A stretch of 64,000 bases of DNA from an uncultured Myxococcales bacterium (GCA_937975765.1 CALJUR010000019.1:1-64000), one strand, 5' to 3'; counted from the first letter of the stretch, positions 41,985 through 50,075 are shown. Translations and numbers: made by a program. Notes: a model not told the origin generated them from the letters alone.

Positions 41985-42784
41985 GCGTTCCCCTTGATCT
42001 TGTCCGCCCAGCGCTCGCCGTGGATCAGGTCCTGCAGCCGCAGGATCGCCTCGTTCAACGCCTCCGGGCGCGGCGGGCAGCCCGGCAGGTAGATGTCGAC
42101 GGGGACGATGCTGTCCACGCCGGGGACGACCGAGTAGCCGCGCTGGAACAGGCCGCCGCAGTTGGCGCACGAGCCCATCGCGATGACGTACTTCGGTTCC
42201 GCCATCTGCGCGTAGATCAGCCGCACCCGGTCGGCCATCTTGTAGGTGATGGTGCCGGCGACGATCAGCAGGTCGGACTGCCGCGGGCTGGTGCGGAACA
42301 CGGCGCCGAAGCGGTCCAGGTCGGTGCGCGGGCCGCCGGTCTGCATCAGCTCGATGCCGCAGCAGGCGGTCGCGAACAGCAGGTACCAGATCGACCCTTC
42401 GCGGAACCAGTTGACGAAGTTGTCGACCGTCGTGGTCAGGACCGCGCCGGGCGTGTCGCCGGGGGTGCAGGATGGGGTGCCCGCAGGGATGCCGGGGGGG
42501 GGGCCGGCAGCAGGGTTTCCGGAGGCGGGGGACGGGGCCCCCGCCCTACATTCGGGCAGGTCCGTCCCTGGAACCGTCTCCGTGCGTTTCGCGATCGCCG
42601 CAGGCGCCTGCGCGGGATTCACGACCGTCGCTGGCGCGGCCTGGCCTTGTAGGGCGGGGGCCCCGTCCCCCGCCTTCTGGGGATTCACGACCGTCGCTGG
42701 CGCGGCCTGGCCTTGTAGGGCGGGGGCCCCGTCCCCCGCCATCGCGGGATTCACGACCGCCGGGGTGTCGTTGTCGTCGCTCAT
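41981..42784 (-). CDS. nuoB: NADH-quinone oxidoreductase subunit B with repeat-derived N-terminal extension
   Basis: A 267-residue subunit. The last ~150 residues are normal NuoB, with cluster N2 ligands in FATACCGIE, GSCANCGG and YLPGCPPRPE. The first ~118 residues are not part of the family. They contain AGDGAPALQGQAAPATVVNP twice in tandem, encoded by a 66-base direct repeat, and further Pro/Ala-rich sequence encoded by REP-like palindromes. The ATG at 42784 overlaps the nuoA stop by four bases. An internal start just before VLTTTVDNFVNWF would give a standard NuoB, but no ribosome site for it was noted. The extension would sit on the cytoplasmic face. Confidence 0.93.
   Translation of the reverse strand: MSDDNDTPAVVNPAMAGDGAPALQGQAAPATVVNPQKAGDGAPALQGQAAPATVVNPAQAPAAIAKRTETVPGTDLPECRAGAPSPASGNPAAGPPPGIPAGTPSCTPGDTPGAVLTTTVDNFVNWFREGSIWYLLFATACCGIELMQTGGPRTDLDRFGAVFRTSPRQSDLLIVAGTITYKMADRVRLIYAQMAEPKYVIAMGSCANCGGLFQRGYSVVPGVDSIVPVDIYLPGCPPRPEALNEAILRLQDLIHGERWADKIKGNA
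42524..42549 (-). repeat. REP-like palindrome, copy 4 (inside nuoB)
   Basis: GTAG head (42549-42546), stem CCCCCGCC/GGCGGGGG with a 6-base loop. It is flanked by the word TCCGTCCCTG, also seen next to copy 3. In frame within the nuoB N-terminal extension. Confidence 0.82.
42649..42674 (+). repeat. REP-like palindrome, copy 5 (inside nuoB)
   Basis: GTAG head (42649-42652), stem GGCGGGGG/CCCCCGCC with loop CCCCGT. Head to head with copy 4. Confidence 0.82.
42715..42740 (+). repeat. REP-like palindrome, copy 6 (inside nuoB)
   Basis: Exact repeat of copy 5, 66 bases downstream, as part of the tandem duplication. Confidence 0.82.
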
Positions 42785-43224
42785 TCGGCCTCCGGGGTCT
42801 TGGCGGCGTCGGCGGCCGGGGCGTCCTCCTCGTGCGGCATCACGCCCAGGTCGCGCACCCAGTCCAGGTCGCCCCGGCCCCACAGGAAGGCCAGCGCGAC
42901 GACCAGGATCGCCAGGAACAGCAGGATCTCGACGACGGCCAGCAGGCCCCTGCCCTCGGCGATCCAGCGGCGCGCGACGACCGCCACCGGCCACGTCAGC
43001 GCGATCTCGACGTCGAAGACCAGGAACAGCAGGGCCAACTGGTAGAAACGCGGGTTGAAGTTGAACCACCCGCTGCCGATGGGCTGCTCGCCGCACTCGT
43101 AGGTCTGCGACTTGACCGCGTCGGGCTTCGCCGGGCGCACGAAACGGCCCAGCAGCAGCGCGATCCCCACGATGGCGAAGGCGGCGATCAGGAAGATTCC
43201 GACGACCGCGAAATCGAACGGCAA
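42781..43224 (-). CDS. nuoA: NADH-quinone oxidoreductase subunit A
   Basis: A 147-residue membrane subunit with three helices. The conserved loop segment YECGEQPIGSGWFNFNPRFY and the FDVEIALTWP helix with its acidic residues are present. I place the start at a TTG (43224), four bases after a strong GGGAGGTG site, giving PFDFAVVGIF at the N-terminus as in relatives. Longer starts would add an implausible Arg/Cys-rich segment. This is the first gene of the operon; its promoter must lie in 43225-43500. Confidence 0.93.
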   Translation of the reverse strand: MPFDFAVVGIFLIAAFAIVGIALLLGRFVRPAKPDAVKSQTYECGEQPIGSGWFNFNPRFYQLALLFLVFDVEIALTWPVAVVARRWIAEGRGLLAVVEILLFLAILVVALAFLWGRGDLDWVRDLGVMPHEEDAPAADAAKTPEAE

Positions 43225-43271
43225 GGGACACCTCCCACAAGATCCGCGGGCCCGCGGGCCGCGCAACGGAA

Positions 43272-43297
43272 GGCGGGGGAAGGGGCCCCCGCCCTAC
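43272..43297 (-). repeat. REP-like palindrome, copy 7 (intergenic, upstream of nuoA)
   Basis: GTAG head (43297-43294), stem CCCCCGCC/GGCGGGGG with a 6-base loop. It lies in the divergent gap between nuoA and the antitoxin gene, the only copy outside a coding region. Confidence 0.82.
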
Positions 43298-43509
43298 AAA
43301 GGACCCGCGGGCACGCGGACTCTACTCGGCACGGGCCCCCAGGTCAAGAACTCTCGGAGTGCGCATGTCGGAGTAAGGGCCTCCGGGTCCCGGACGATGT
43401 CCCAGGCCTTCCCGGGGGTTGTCGCGGCGAGGGGGGACGGATCCGGCGGATTGACGGGAGAGGGGCCAGTACGAACGATAGACTACGGCAAGTACGTACG
43501 GCACGACCC

Positions 43510-43734
43510 GTGGGAATCAGCGCATCGCACCTCCGCCAGGACCTGTACAAGTTGCTGGACCGCGTGCTGGAGACCGGGGAACCCCTGGTCATCGATCGCA
43601 AGGGGCGCCGCCTGCGCGTGGTGCCGGCCGCGCCGCCCTCGCGGCTGGCCCGCCTGCTGAAGCGTCCGGGATTCGTCGTCGGAGACCCGGCCGACCTGGT
43701 GCACGTGGACTGGTCCGCGGAGTGGCGGCCATGA
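43510..43734 (+). CDS. Phd/YefM-type antitoxin
   Basis: About 74 residues from a GTG at 43510. ISASHLRQDLYKLLDRVLET followed by GEPLVIDRKGRRLRVVP is the N-terminal DNA-binding and dimerisation unit of Phd/YefM antitoxins. The C-terminal tail, ending VDWSAEWRP, would wrap the toxin. Its stop overlaps the toxin start by four bases (ATGA), the normal arrangement. No good ribosome site precedes the GTG, so the exact start is uncertain. Antitoxins of this type usually repress their own promoter. Confidence 0.85.
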   Translation: MGISASHLRQDLYKLLDRVLETGEPLVIDRKGRRLRVVPAAPPSRLARLLKRPGFVVGDPADLVHVDWSAEWRP

Positions 43735-44111
43735 TCCACCTCGACACGCACGTCGTCGTCTGGCTGTATGCCGGGGAGGTCGATCGATTCCCGGAGGCTG
43801 CGCGTGCCGCGCTGGAGCGGGACACCCTCGCGGTCTCCCCGGCGGTCGTGCTGGAGTTGCAGTACCTGAACGAGATCGGGCGCCTGTCGGTGCCGGCCCG
43901 GGACGTGATGGACGACCTCCGGGAACGCATCGGCCTGGGGCTGGCCGAGTCGGACTTCGCCGCGGTCGTGTCGAAGGCGCTGGCCCAGTCCTGGACCCGC
44001 GACCCCTTCGACCGCCTGATCGCCGCCCACTCCCTGGCCGACGACGTCCCGCTGCTGACCGCCGACCGCACCCTGCGCGACCGCTTGCCGACCTCCTTCT
44101 GGGACCTGTAG
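43731..44111 (+). CDS. VapC-type PIN-domain toxin
   Basis: A 126-residue PIN ribonuclease. The acidic active-site residues are in place: D5 in HLDTHVVVWLY, a Glu in AVVLELQYL, an Asp in WTRDPFDRLIAAHSL and a last Asp in LLTADRTLR. These bind Mg2+ and cleave tRNA or rRNA in characterised members. Translationally coupled to the Phd-like antitoxin upstream. The pairing of a Phd/YefM antitoxin with a VapC toxin is common. Confidence 0.9.
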   Translation: MIHLDTHVVVWLYAGEVDRFPEAARAALERDTLAVSPAVVLELQYLNEIGRLSVPARDVMDDLRERIGLGLAESDFAAVVSKALAQSWTRDPFDRLIAAHSLADDVPLLTADRTLRDRLPTSFWDL

Positions 44112-44166
44112 CCCTGGACCGCCGCGTCGCCGGTGCTATGCTTGCCCCCACCACCCGGAGGGTTCC

Positions 44167-44781
44167 ATGCCGAAGGAAAACGCGGTCCTGATGCACGATG
44201 CCTGGTATTCGCTGACCGGACGCTGGAAGAACGCCGTCATCGCGACGCTGGTCTTCGTGGCGATCTCGTTCCTCGCGGGGGTCGTCCCCTGGGCGGGCTG
44301 GATCGCCGGCATCGTGATCGGCGGCCCGATGGCGCTGGGCTACGTCCGCTTCATCGTGGGCTACGACCGACGCGACCCGGCCGCGACGGTCGAGACGGTG
44401 TTCTCGGGGTTCGACAGCTTCCTGAACGCCTTCGTCGCGCAGCTCCTGATGTTCCTGTTCATCTTCCTGTGGTCGCTGCTGCTGATCGTCCCCGGCATCA
44501 TGGCGGCCTACTCGTACCAGATGACGTTCTTCGTGATGAACGACCACCCCGGCATCAGCGGCCAGGACGCGATCACCCGCAGCAAGGACCTGATGCGTGG
44601 CCACCGCTGGAGACTGTTCTGTCTGGACCTCCGCTACATCGGCTGGTGGATCCTGTGCATCCTGACCTGCGGCGTCCTGATCCTGTGGATCTGCCCCTAC
44701 TGGTACACCGCCCGGGCGAAGTTCTACCAGGACCTGACGACCCCCGGGGAACACCCCTCGCCGATCGCGGAAGGCCGGTAG
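44167..44781 (+). CDS. DUF975-family integral membrane protein
   Basis: A 204-residue protein with about five hydrophobic helices. The family pattern is clear: AYSYQMTFFVMNDHPGIS, then SKDLMRGHRWRLFCLDL, an IGWWILCILTCGVLILW helix, and PYWYTARAKFYQDL near the end. DUF975 proteins are widespread but have no settled function. GGAGG precedes the ATG by five bases. No obvious operon partner. Confidence 0.85.
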   Translation: MPKENAVLMHDAWYSLTGRWKNAVIATLVFVAISFLAGVVPWAGWIAGIVIGGPMALGYVRFIVGYDRRDPAATVETVFSGFDSFLNAFVAQLLMFLFIFLWSLLLIVPGIMAAYSYQMTFFVMNDHPGISGQDAITRSKDLMRGHRWRLFCLDLRYIGWWILCILTCGVLILWICPYWYTARAKFYQDLTTPGEHPSPIAEGR

Positions 44782-44806
44782 GACCGTTCAAATACTGGCC
44801 CATATA

Positions 44807-44835
44807 TTGACCATTGTCCGAAGAACAACTAGATT
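44807..44835 (+). promoter_or_regulatory. Promoter of the HipB-like repressor, probably leaderless
   Basis: TTGACC (44807-44812), a 17-base spacer and TAGATT (44830-44835) lie in an AT-rich island. Transcription would begin about 44842, only some three bases before the ATG at 44845. There is no ribosome site, so translation may be leaderless. Confidence 0.6.
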
Positions 44836-44844
44836 ACTGTCAAC

Positions 44845-45150
44845 ATGTTGTCCCTGAACGACATCGATGCCGGCGAACTCGGGCGCGTCCTGGGCCGGAG
44901 GATCCGCGAACTGCGCCTGGTCCAGGACTGGAGCCGCGACACCCTCGCGGCCCGGGCCGGGGTGAGCCCGGCCAGCCTCAAGCGGTTCGAGACCACCGGC
45001 CGCGCCTCCCTGGACCTGGTCCTGCGCGTCGCACAGGTCCTGGGGCGCGGTCCCGAGATCGAGCGCCTGTTCCTGCCCCTGCCCGCCGCCACCCTGGCAG
45101 AACTCGAACGGCAGGTGGCGGCGCACAAGCGCCAGCGGGGGCGGGGATGA
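44845..45150 (+). CDS. XRE-family repressor, HipB-like antitoxin
   Basis: A 101-residue protein with a Cro/CI-type helix-turn-helix (RIRELRLVQDWSRDTLAARA then GVSPASLKRFETTGRASLDL), the signature of HipB-type antitoxins. The next gene overlaps it by four bases and is a broken hipA, confirming that it once formed a HipBA pair. HipB normally represses its operon and neutralises the HipA kinase. Here the kinase is gone, so only the repressor half survives. It may persist as a free regulator or as decaying sequence. Confidence 0.85.
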   Translation: MLSLNDIDAGELGRVLGRRIRELRLVQDWSRDTLAARAGVSPASLKRFETTGRASLDLVLRVAQVLGRGPEIERLFLPLPAATLAELERQVAAHKRQRGRG

Positions 45151-45365
45151 AGCGGCTGGAGGTCCGGTTCACCGAGGCGACCCGGATCCTGACGCGGAAC
45201 CTCCGCGAGGTCGCCCGGGCCTTCCGGCGCATGGCGTTCAGCGTGCTGGACCACCGGACCGGTGCCTGGACCCTGTCGCCCGCCTACGACCTGGAGTTCA
45301 GCGACGGGCCGGGCGGCGAACACACCCTGACCGTGGCGGGCGAGGACCGGGCGCCGGCCGGTTGA
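45147..45365 (+). pseudogene. hipA remnant (kinase core deleted)
   Basis: The 72-codon frame starts as HipA proteins do (MKRLEVRF) and then jumps to the late part of the kinase (REVARAFRRMAFSVL, then GAWTLSPAYDLEFSDGPGGE and HTLTVAGEDRAP), which is typical HipA sequence. The ATP-binding and catalytic core (about 250-300 residues) and the NRDDHARN-like segment are missing, and the C-terminus is cut. The ATGA overlap with the repressor gene is kept. It cannot encode an active kinase. Confidence 0.85.
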
Positions 45366-45419
45366 ATTGCCCCGCTCCCTGCGATACCTTCCGGCCGCGT
45401 TTTCCGGAGGGAACCGGAC

Positions 45420-46622
45420 ATGGCGGGCAACCTGGTCATCGGGCAGTCGGGCGGGCCGACGGCGGTCATCAACGCGTCGCTGGCGGGCGTGGTCCGCGAG
45501 GCGAAGCGGCACGCGGCGATCCGGGGCATCTTCGGCATGCGCTGGGGCATCCAGGGCTTCCTGGACGACGACCTGGTGGACCTGCGCGCCGAGGACGACG
45601 CGACGCTGGACCTGCTGGCGCGCACCCCGTCGTCGGCGCTGGGGTCCTGCCGGCTGAAACTGAAGGACGATCACCTGCCGGCCGTGCTGGAGCACCTGAA
45701 AAAGAACGACATCCGGTACTTCTTCTACGTCGGCGGCGACGACAGCCAGAACACGACCCACCGGGTGGTCGAGTACTGCCGCGGCCAGGGCTACGAACTG
45801 TACGGCATCGGCATCCCGAAGACCGTCGACAACGACCTGTACGGCACCGACCACACGCCGGGCTACGGATCGGCGGCGCGGTACGTGGCGCTGTCGGCCC
45901 AGCAGGGCGGCCGGCTGGCGCGCGACATGCAGAAGGTCGATCCGGTGCTGGTGTACCAGGCCGTGGGCCGCGACGCCGGCTGGCTGGCCGCCGCGGCCGC
46001 CCTGGCGCGCGAGGAGGAGGCCGACCCGCCGCACCTCGTCTACGTGCCGGAGCGGCCGCTGACGAAGGAGCGCCTGTTCGCGGACGCCGAGCGCTGCATG
46101 CGGGACTACGGCTTCGTGGCCATTTCCGTGGGCGAGGGCATCGTCTGGCAGGACGGCACGCCCGTGTCGGGCACGCAGGTGCTGGACAAGTTCGGCAACC
46201 CCGAGTTCGGGGCGGCCGGCGGCGCGTCCGCGGCGATGGTGGTCAAGTCGCTGATCTGCGACCACCTGGGCGTCCGGGGCGAGTTCCAGGCGGTGGAATC
46301 GCTGCAGATGGCGGGCATGGACCGCGTGTCCGAGGTGGACCGCGAGGAGGCCTTCCGGGCCGGCGAGGAGGCCGTGCGGCTGGCCGCGTCCGGGCAGACC
46401 GGCCTGATGGTCGCGTTCCAGCGCGCCCCGGGGCCGGCCTACGAGTGCCGCTACGTGGCGGTGCCGCTGACCCGCGTCAACGAGGGCAAGCAGCGCATGC
46501 CCGACGCCTTCCTGGACGACGCCCGCAGCTTCGTGACGCCCGCGTTCCTGGACTACCTGCGCCCGCTGGTCGGCCCGCTGCCCGCGATGGCCCGGCTGAA
46601 GTACCGGAAGGCGTTCGCCTAG
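45420..46622 (+). CDS. Pyrophosphate-type 6-phosphofructokinase
   Basis: A 400-residue PFK-family enzyme. GGDDS (D107, D108) replaces the GGDGS of ATP-dependent enzymes; the second Asp, together with the Lys in PKTVDNDL, marks the PPi-dependent group. The fructose-6-phosphate and catalytic segment KTVDNDLYGTDHTPGYG fits as well. It phosphorylates fructose 6-phosphate with PPi, reversibly, in the cytoplasm and so can serve glycolysis or gluconeogenesis. GGAGG precedes the ATG by nine bases. The phosphoryl donor is inferred from motifs only. Confidence 0.9.
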   Translation: MAGNLVIGQSGGPTAVINASLAGVVREAKRHAAIRGIFGMRWGIQGFLDDDLVDLRAEDDATLDLLARTPSSALGSCRLKLKDDHLPAVLEHLKKNDIRYFFYVGGDDSQNTTHRVVEYCRGQGYELYGIGIPKTVDNDLYGTDHTPGYGSAARYVALSAQQGGRLARDMQKVDPVLVYQAVGRDAGWLAAAAALAREEEADPPHLVYVPERPLTKERLFADAERCMRDYGFVAISVGEGIVWQDGTPVSGTQVLDKFGNPEFGAAGGASAAMVVKSLICDHLGVRGEFQAVESLQMAGMDRVSEVDREEAFRAGEEAVRLAASGQTGLMVAFQRAPGPAYECRYVAVPLTRVNEGKQRMPDAFLDDARSFVTPAFLDYLRPLVGPLPAMARLKYRKAFA

Positions 46623-46736
46623 CCATCCGGCCCCGGCCGACCGTCGTGCCGTCCCGACCCGGCCGACCGTCCCCGCTCGCCCCGGAAGCCGTCCCGCCCC
46701 CGTCCCTGCGCCCCGCCGGATCCCCCGGGCGGTACA

Positions 46737-47462
46737 ATGGGATCGATGACGTGGACAACCATGGTGGTCGCCGTGCTGGCCTGCCTGGGGTGCCGGGCGG
46801 CCGGGGCGGGCCGGGTGGAGGACGCGGTGGCCGAACGCAAGGCCATGGTCGAATCCCAGCTGCTGGGCCGGGACATCCGGGACGCGGCGGTCCTGGCCGC
46901 GATGGGCAAGGTCCCGCGCCACCGCTTCGTGCCGGACGAGTTCCGGTCGGACGCCTACGACGACCACCCGGTGCCGATCGGGCACGGCCAGACCATCAGC
47001 CAGCCGTACGTCGTCGCGTTCATGACGCAGGCCATTTCGCCGCGGCCGGGCATGAAGGTGCTGGAGGTGGGCACCGGGTCGGGCTACCAGGCGGCGATCC
47101 TGGCCGAGGTGGTGGGCCCGACCGGGCGCGTGTTCACGATCGAGATCGTCGAGGAACTGGCCCGGCACGCCGCGTCCACGCTGCACGCGCTGGGGTACGA
47201 CGCCGTGCAGGTGCGGGCCGGCGACGGCTACGAGGGATGGCCCGAGGAGGCGCCCTTCGACGCGATCCTGGTCACCGCGGCCCCGCCCGCCGTGCCGACG
47301 CCGCTGCTGCACCAGTTGAAGGACGGCGGCGTGCTGGTGGTCCCCGTCGGCGAAGGCGTGCAGGACCTGGTCGCGATCCGCAACGTCCACGGGCGATACG
47401 AACGGGAGGTGCTGCTGCCCGTCCGTTTCGTCCCGATGACGGGAAAGGCCCAGGGGCGGTAG
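46737..47462 (+). CDS. pcm: Exported protein-L-isoaspartate O-methyltransferase
   Basis: A 241-residue (or 238 from the ATG at 46746) SAM-dependent methyltransferase. GHGQTISQPYVVAFMTQ and LEVGTGSGYQAAIL are hallmark PCMT motifs. It methylates isoaspartyl residues in damaged proteins so that they can return to aspartate. A hydrophobic segment with LACLGC at the N-terminus suggests export, perhaps as a lipoprotein, which would make it a periplasmic repair enzyme. Such exported PCMTs are known in Gram-negative lineages, but SAM supply outside the cytoplasm is a puzzle. No convincing ribosome site. Confidence 0.88.
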   Translation: MGSMTWTTMVVAVLACLGCRAAGAGRVEDAVAERKAMVESQLLGRDIRDAAVLAAMGKVPRHRFVPDEFRSDAYDDHPVPIGHGQTISQPYVVAFMTQAISPRPGMKVLEVGTGSGYQAAILAEVVGPTGRVFTIEIVEELARHAASTLHALGYDAVQVRAGDGYEGWPEEAPFDAILVTAAPPAVPTPLLHQLKDGGVLVVPVGEGVQDLVAIRNVHGRYEREVLLPVRFVPMTGKAQGR

Positions 47463-47537
47463 AATCCCCGCGCCCCATCGTCCGAGCCACTGGATGGGAT
47501 GGAACCGAAGCGGCATCATGACCGCGGGAGGACCCTT

Positions 47538-50075
47538 GTGAAGGCGTGGCCCACGACCCGGTCGTGTTTCCCGGTTGTCCTGTTGCCGCTGCTGGCGCTG
47601 GCCTGCGGGGGAGACGGCTCGCCGGACCCCGACGCCGGCGATGCCGACGCGGTGCAGGAGATCCCGGTCTCGCTGGACGTGCCGAAGCCCGACGTGGCCG
47701 ACCTGCCCGAGGCGGCCGACCCCGGCCGGGACGACGCGGCGGAGGACCCGGGGGCCGACCCGGCGGACGAGGGGGGGGGCCCGCCGGACGCGGGGGACGC
47801 CCTGGATGCCGCGGAACTCCCGGACATCGACCTCCCGTCCTGCCACGACAACGCCGACTGCCCCGGCAGCGTGTGCCTGCCCAGTCCGTTCGGATACGTC
47901 TGCGCGCCGACGTGCTTCGACCAGGCCTGCCCGGCCGGATGGACCTGCCGGGTGGTCACGACGGCCGACGCCGGCCGGACCCAGTTGTGCACCTACTCGC
48001 ACCTGCAGGACTGCCGTCCCTGCCGGGAGGACGCCGAGTGCGGCTCGGTGGCGGGCGTCTTCACGAACCGCTGCATGGAAATGGGCCAGCAGGGCGGCTT
48101 CTGCGGGTCCGCGTGCAGCAGCGGCGACGACTGCCTGGAAGGGTACCGTTGCGTGTTCGCCCTGCTGAAATCGGGCCAAAGCGCCTGGCAGTGCCAGCAC
48201 ATCGGGCCCTGCGGGTGCAGCGCCCAGGCCACCGCCGACCAGGCCTCGACCGACTGCTATTCCGAGAACGTGCAGGGGAAGTGCCTGGGGACCCGCTCGT
48301 GCAAGCCGGAAGGGCTGACGGAGTGCTCGGCGCAGACCCCCCAGCGGGAGGTCTGCGACGGGGCGGACAACGACTGCGACGGGCGGACCGACCCGCCCGA
48401 CACCACGGGATGCCAGCCGTACTTCGTGGACGGGGACGGCGACGGGTACGGCGTCGGCAGCGCGGGGTGCCTGTGCGCCGCGGCGCCGGGGACCGCCCGC
48501 CAGCCGGGCGACTGCGACGACGCGAACCGGGACCGCAACCCCGACGCGGTCGAGTCGTGCAACGGCATCGACGACGACTGCGACAACGGGATCGACGAAC
48601 CGGGGGCCTCCGGGTGCCGCACCTTCTGGCCGGACCAGGACGGGGACGGCTACGGCGCGGGCGACGTGACCCAGTGCCTGTGCCAGGCCGTGGCGGGGTT
48701 CACCGCGGAGGTCGCGGGCGACTGCGACGACGCGGACAAGGCGCGCAACCCCGACGTGGCCGAGTCCTGCAACGGCATCGACGACGATTGCGACGACGTG
48801 ACCGACCCGCCGGGCTCGGACGGCTGCGTCACCTACCGGCAGGACGTGGACCGGGACGGGTTCGGGTCGGACGTGACCGCCTGCCTGTGCCAGCCCGAGG
48901 CCCCGTTCGACGGGGTCGGGGACCTGGCGGACTGCGACGATGCGGTCGCCTCGATCCACCCCGGAGCGCCGGAGACGTGCAACGGCCTGGACGACGACTG
49001 CAGCGGCGCCGGCGACCCGGAAGGGGCCGAGGGGTGCCAGGACCTGTACCCGGACGCGGACGGGGACGGCCACGGCGCGATCGGGTCGACGCCGCGGTGC
49101 CTGTGCGCACCGGAGGGGATCCACGGCGCCCCGGTGGCCGACGACTGCCGGGACGACGACGGCGAGGTCTACCCGACGCGCCTGGAGGCCTGCAACGGCA
49201 AGGACGACGACTGCGACGGCGTGAAGGACCCGGAGGGCGCGGCCGACTGCACGGTCTACTACCGGGACGTGGACGGCGACGGGTTCGGGGACCCGGTCCA
49301 GCCGGGCCGCTGCCTGTGCGCGACGTCCGGCGCGTACACGACCACCGACGCGACGGACTGCGACGACGCCGCGAAGACCATCCACCCGGGCGCGCAGGAG
49401 ACGTGCAACCGGAGGGACGACGACTGCAACGGCCTGACCGACGACCCGGACGGCCTGCCGGGCAGCACGCCGCTGTACTACGACGCGGACGGCGACGGTT
49501 GGGGCGTGGGCCAGCCGCGGAAACTGTGCTTCCCGGCGGCGCCGTGGACCGCCACCGACGTGGGGGACTGCCAGCCGGACAACCCCGACGTGTACCCGGG
49601 CAAGATCGAGGCGTGCAACGGGTACGACGACAACTGCGACGGGTATACCGACACCCAGGGCAGCCAGGGGTGCACGTGGTACCACGCCGACGAGGACCGC
49701 GACGGCCACGGGGGCGAGCGCCAGAAGTGCCTGTGCCTGCCGTCCGCGCCGTACGACTCGACCGGCGCCGACGACTGCTGCGACCTGGACGCCCGGGCCT
49801 GGCCGGGCCAGCCGGAGTATTTCGACACCCCGACGGCGTGCGCGGCGTCGGGTTTCGAGCCGTACGACTTCGACTGCGACCTGGCCTCGACGCCGGAGTT
49901 CCCCGCCAACCGGGGCGGCTGCGACACCGCGACCTGCATCCCGACGCCGGGGTGGCTGGGATCCACGCCGGTGCCGGCCTGCGGGGGCCAGGGCCTGTAC
50001 GTGACAACCTGCTTGAAGGACGGGGAGATCTGCCTGGGCGACGACCGGAAGACGCAGACCCAGAAGTGCCGCTGA
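47538..50075 (+). CDS. Lipoprotein with seven MopE-type metal-binding repeats
   Basis: An 845-residue protein from a GTG at 47538, with GGAGG six bases before it; an ATG 39 bases upstream has no ribosome site. A lipobox-like LALACGG leads into an Asp/Pro-rich linker, then a Cys-rich region. Seven repeats of the form ESCNGIDDDCD...DGDGDGYG follow. Each has a CNG-x-DDDCD core and an EF-hand-like Asp loop, the motif named after the copper-binding protein MopE of Methylococcus. Similar tandem repeats are common in myxobacterial surface proteins. Calcium or copper binding is likely; the function is unknown. Gly at +2 favours outer-membrane sorting. Confidence 0.85.
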   Translation: MKAWPTTRSCFPVVLLPLLALACGGDGSPDPDAGDADAVQEIPVSLDVPKPDVADLPEAADPGRDDAAEDPGADPADEGGGPPDAGDALDAAELPDIDLPSCHDNADCPGSVCLPSPFGYVCAPTCFDQACPAGWTCRVVTTADAGRTQLCTYSHLQDCRPCREDAECGSVAGVFTNRCMEMGQQGGFCGSACSSGDDCLEGYRCVFALLKSGQSAWQCQHIGPCGCSAQATADQASTDCYSENVQGKCLGTRSCKPEGLTECSAQTPQREVCDGADNDCDGRTDPPDTTGCQPYFVDGDGDGYGVGSAGCLCAAAPGTARQPGDCDDANRDRNPDAVESCNGIDDDCDNGIDEPGASGCRTFWPDQDGDGYGAGDVTQCLCQAVAGFTAEVAGDCDDADKARNPDVAESCNGIDDDCDDVTDPPGSDGCVTYRQDVDRDGFGSDVTACLCQPEAPFDGVGDLADCDDAVASIHPGAPETCNGLDDDCSGAGDPEGAEGCQDLYPDADGDGHGAIGSTPRCLCAPEGIHGAPVADDCRDDDGEVYPTRLEACNGKDDDCDGVKDPEGAADCTVYYRDVDGDGFGDPVQPGRCLCATSGAYTTTDATDCDDAAKTIHPGAQETCNRRDDDCNGLTDDPDGLPGSTPLYYDADGDGWGVGQPRKLCFPAAPWTATDVGDCQPDNPDVYPGKIEACNGYDDNCDGYTDTQGSQGCTWYHADEDRDGHGGERQKCLCLPSAPYDSTGADDCCDLDARAWPGQPEYFDTPTACAASGFEPYDFDCDLASTPEFPANRGGCDTATCIPTPGWLGSTPVPACGGQGLYVTTCLKDGEICLGDDRKTQTQKCR

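Larger units (their letters stand above)
42609..42740. repeat. 66-base tandem duplication inside nuoB
   Basis: Two adjacent 66-base units (42609-42674 and 42675-42740), nearly identical, with a partial third copy after 42740. Each unit contains one REP-like palindrome and equals 22 codons, so the nuoB frame is kept. Confidence 0.9.

Noticed and set aside
42609..42740. CRISPR-like direct repeats
   Set aside because: Only two near-identical adjacent 66-base units without variable spacers, inside the nuoB reading frame.
43272..43293. Hairpin upstream of nuoA read as an intrinsic terminator
   Set aside because: No T-run follows on either strand, and the same palindrome occurs inside nuoL and nuoB, so it is a REP-like element.
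44829..49709. 1626-codon reverse-strand open frame
   Set aside because: Antisense to HipB, phosphofructokinase, PCMT and the MopE-repeat protein, all of which have clear motifs; translation is low-complexity.
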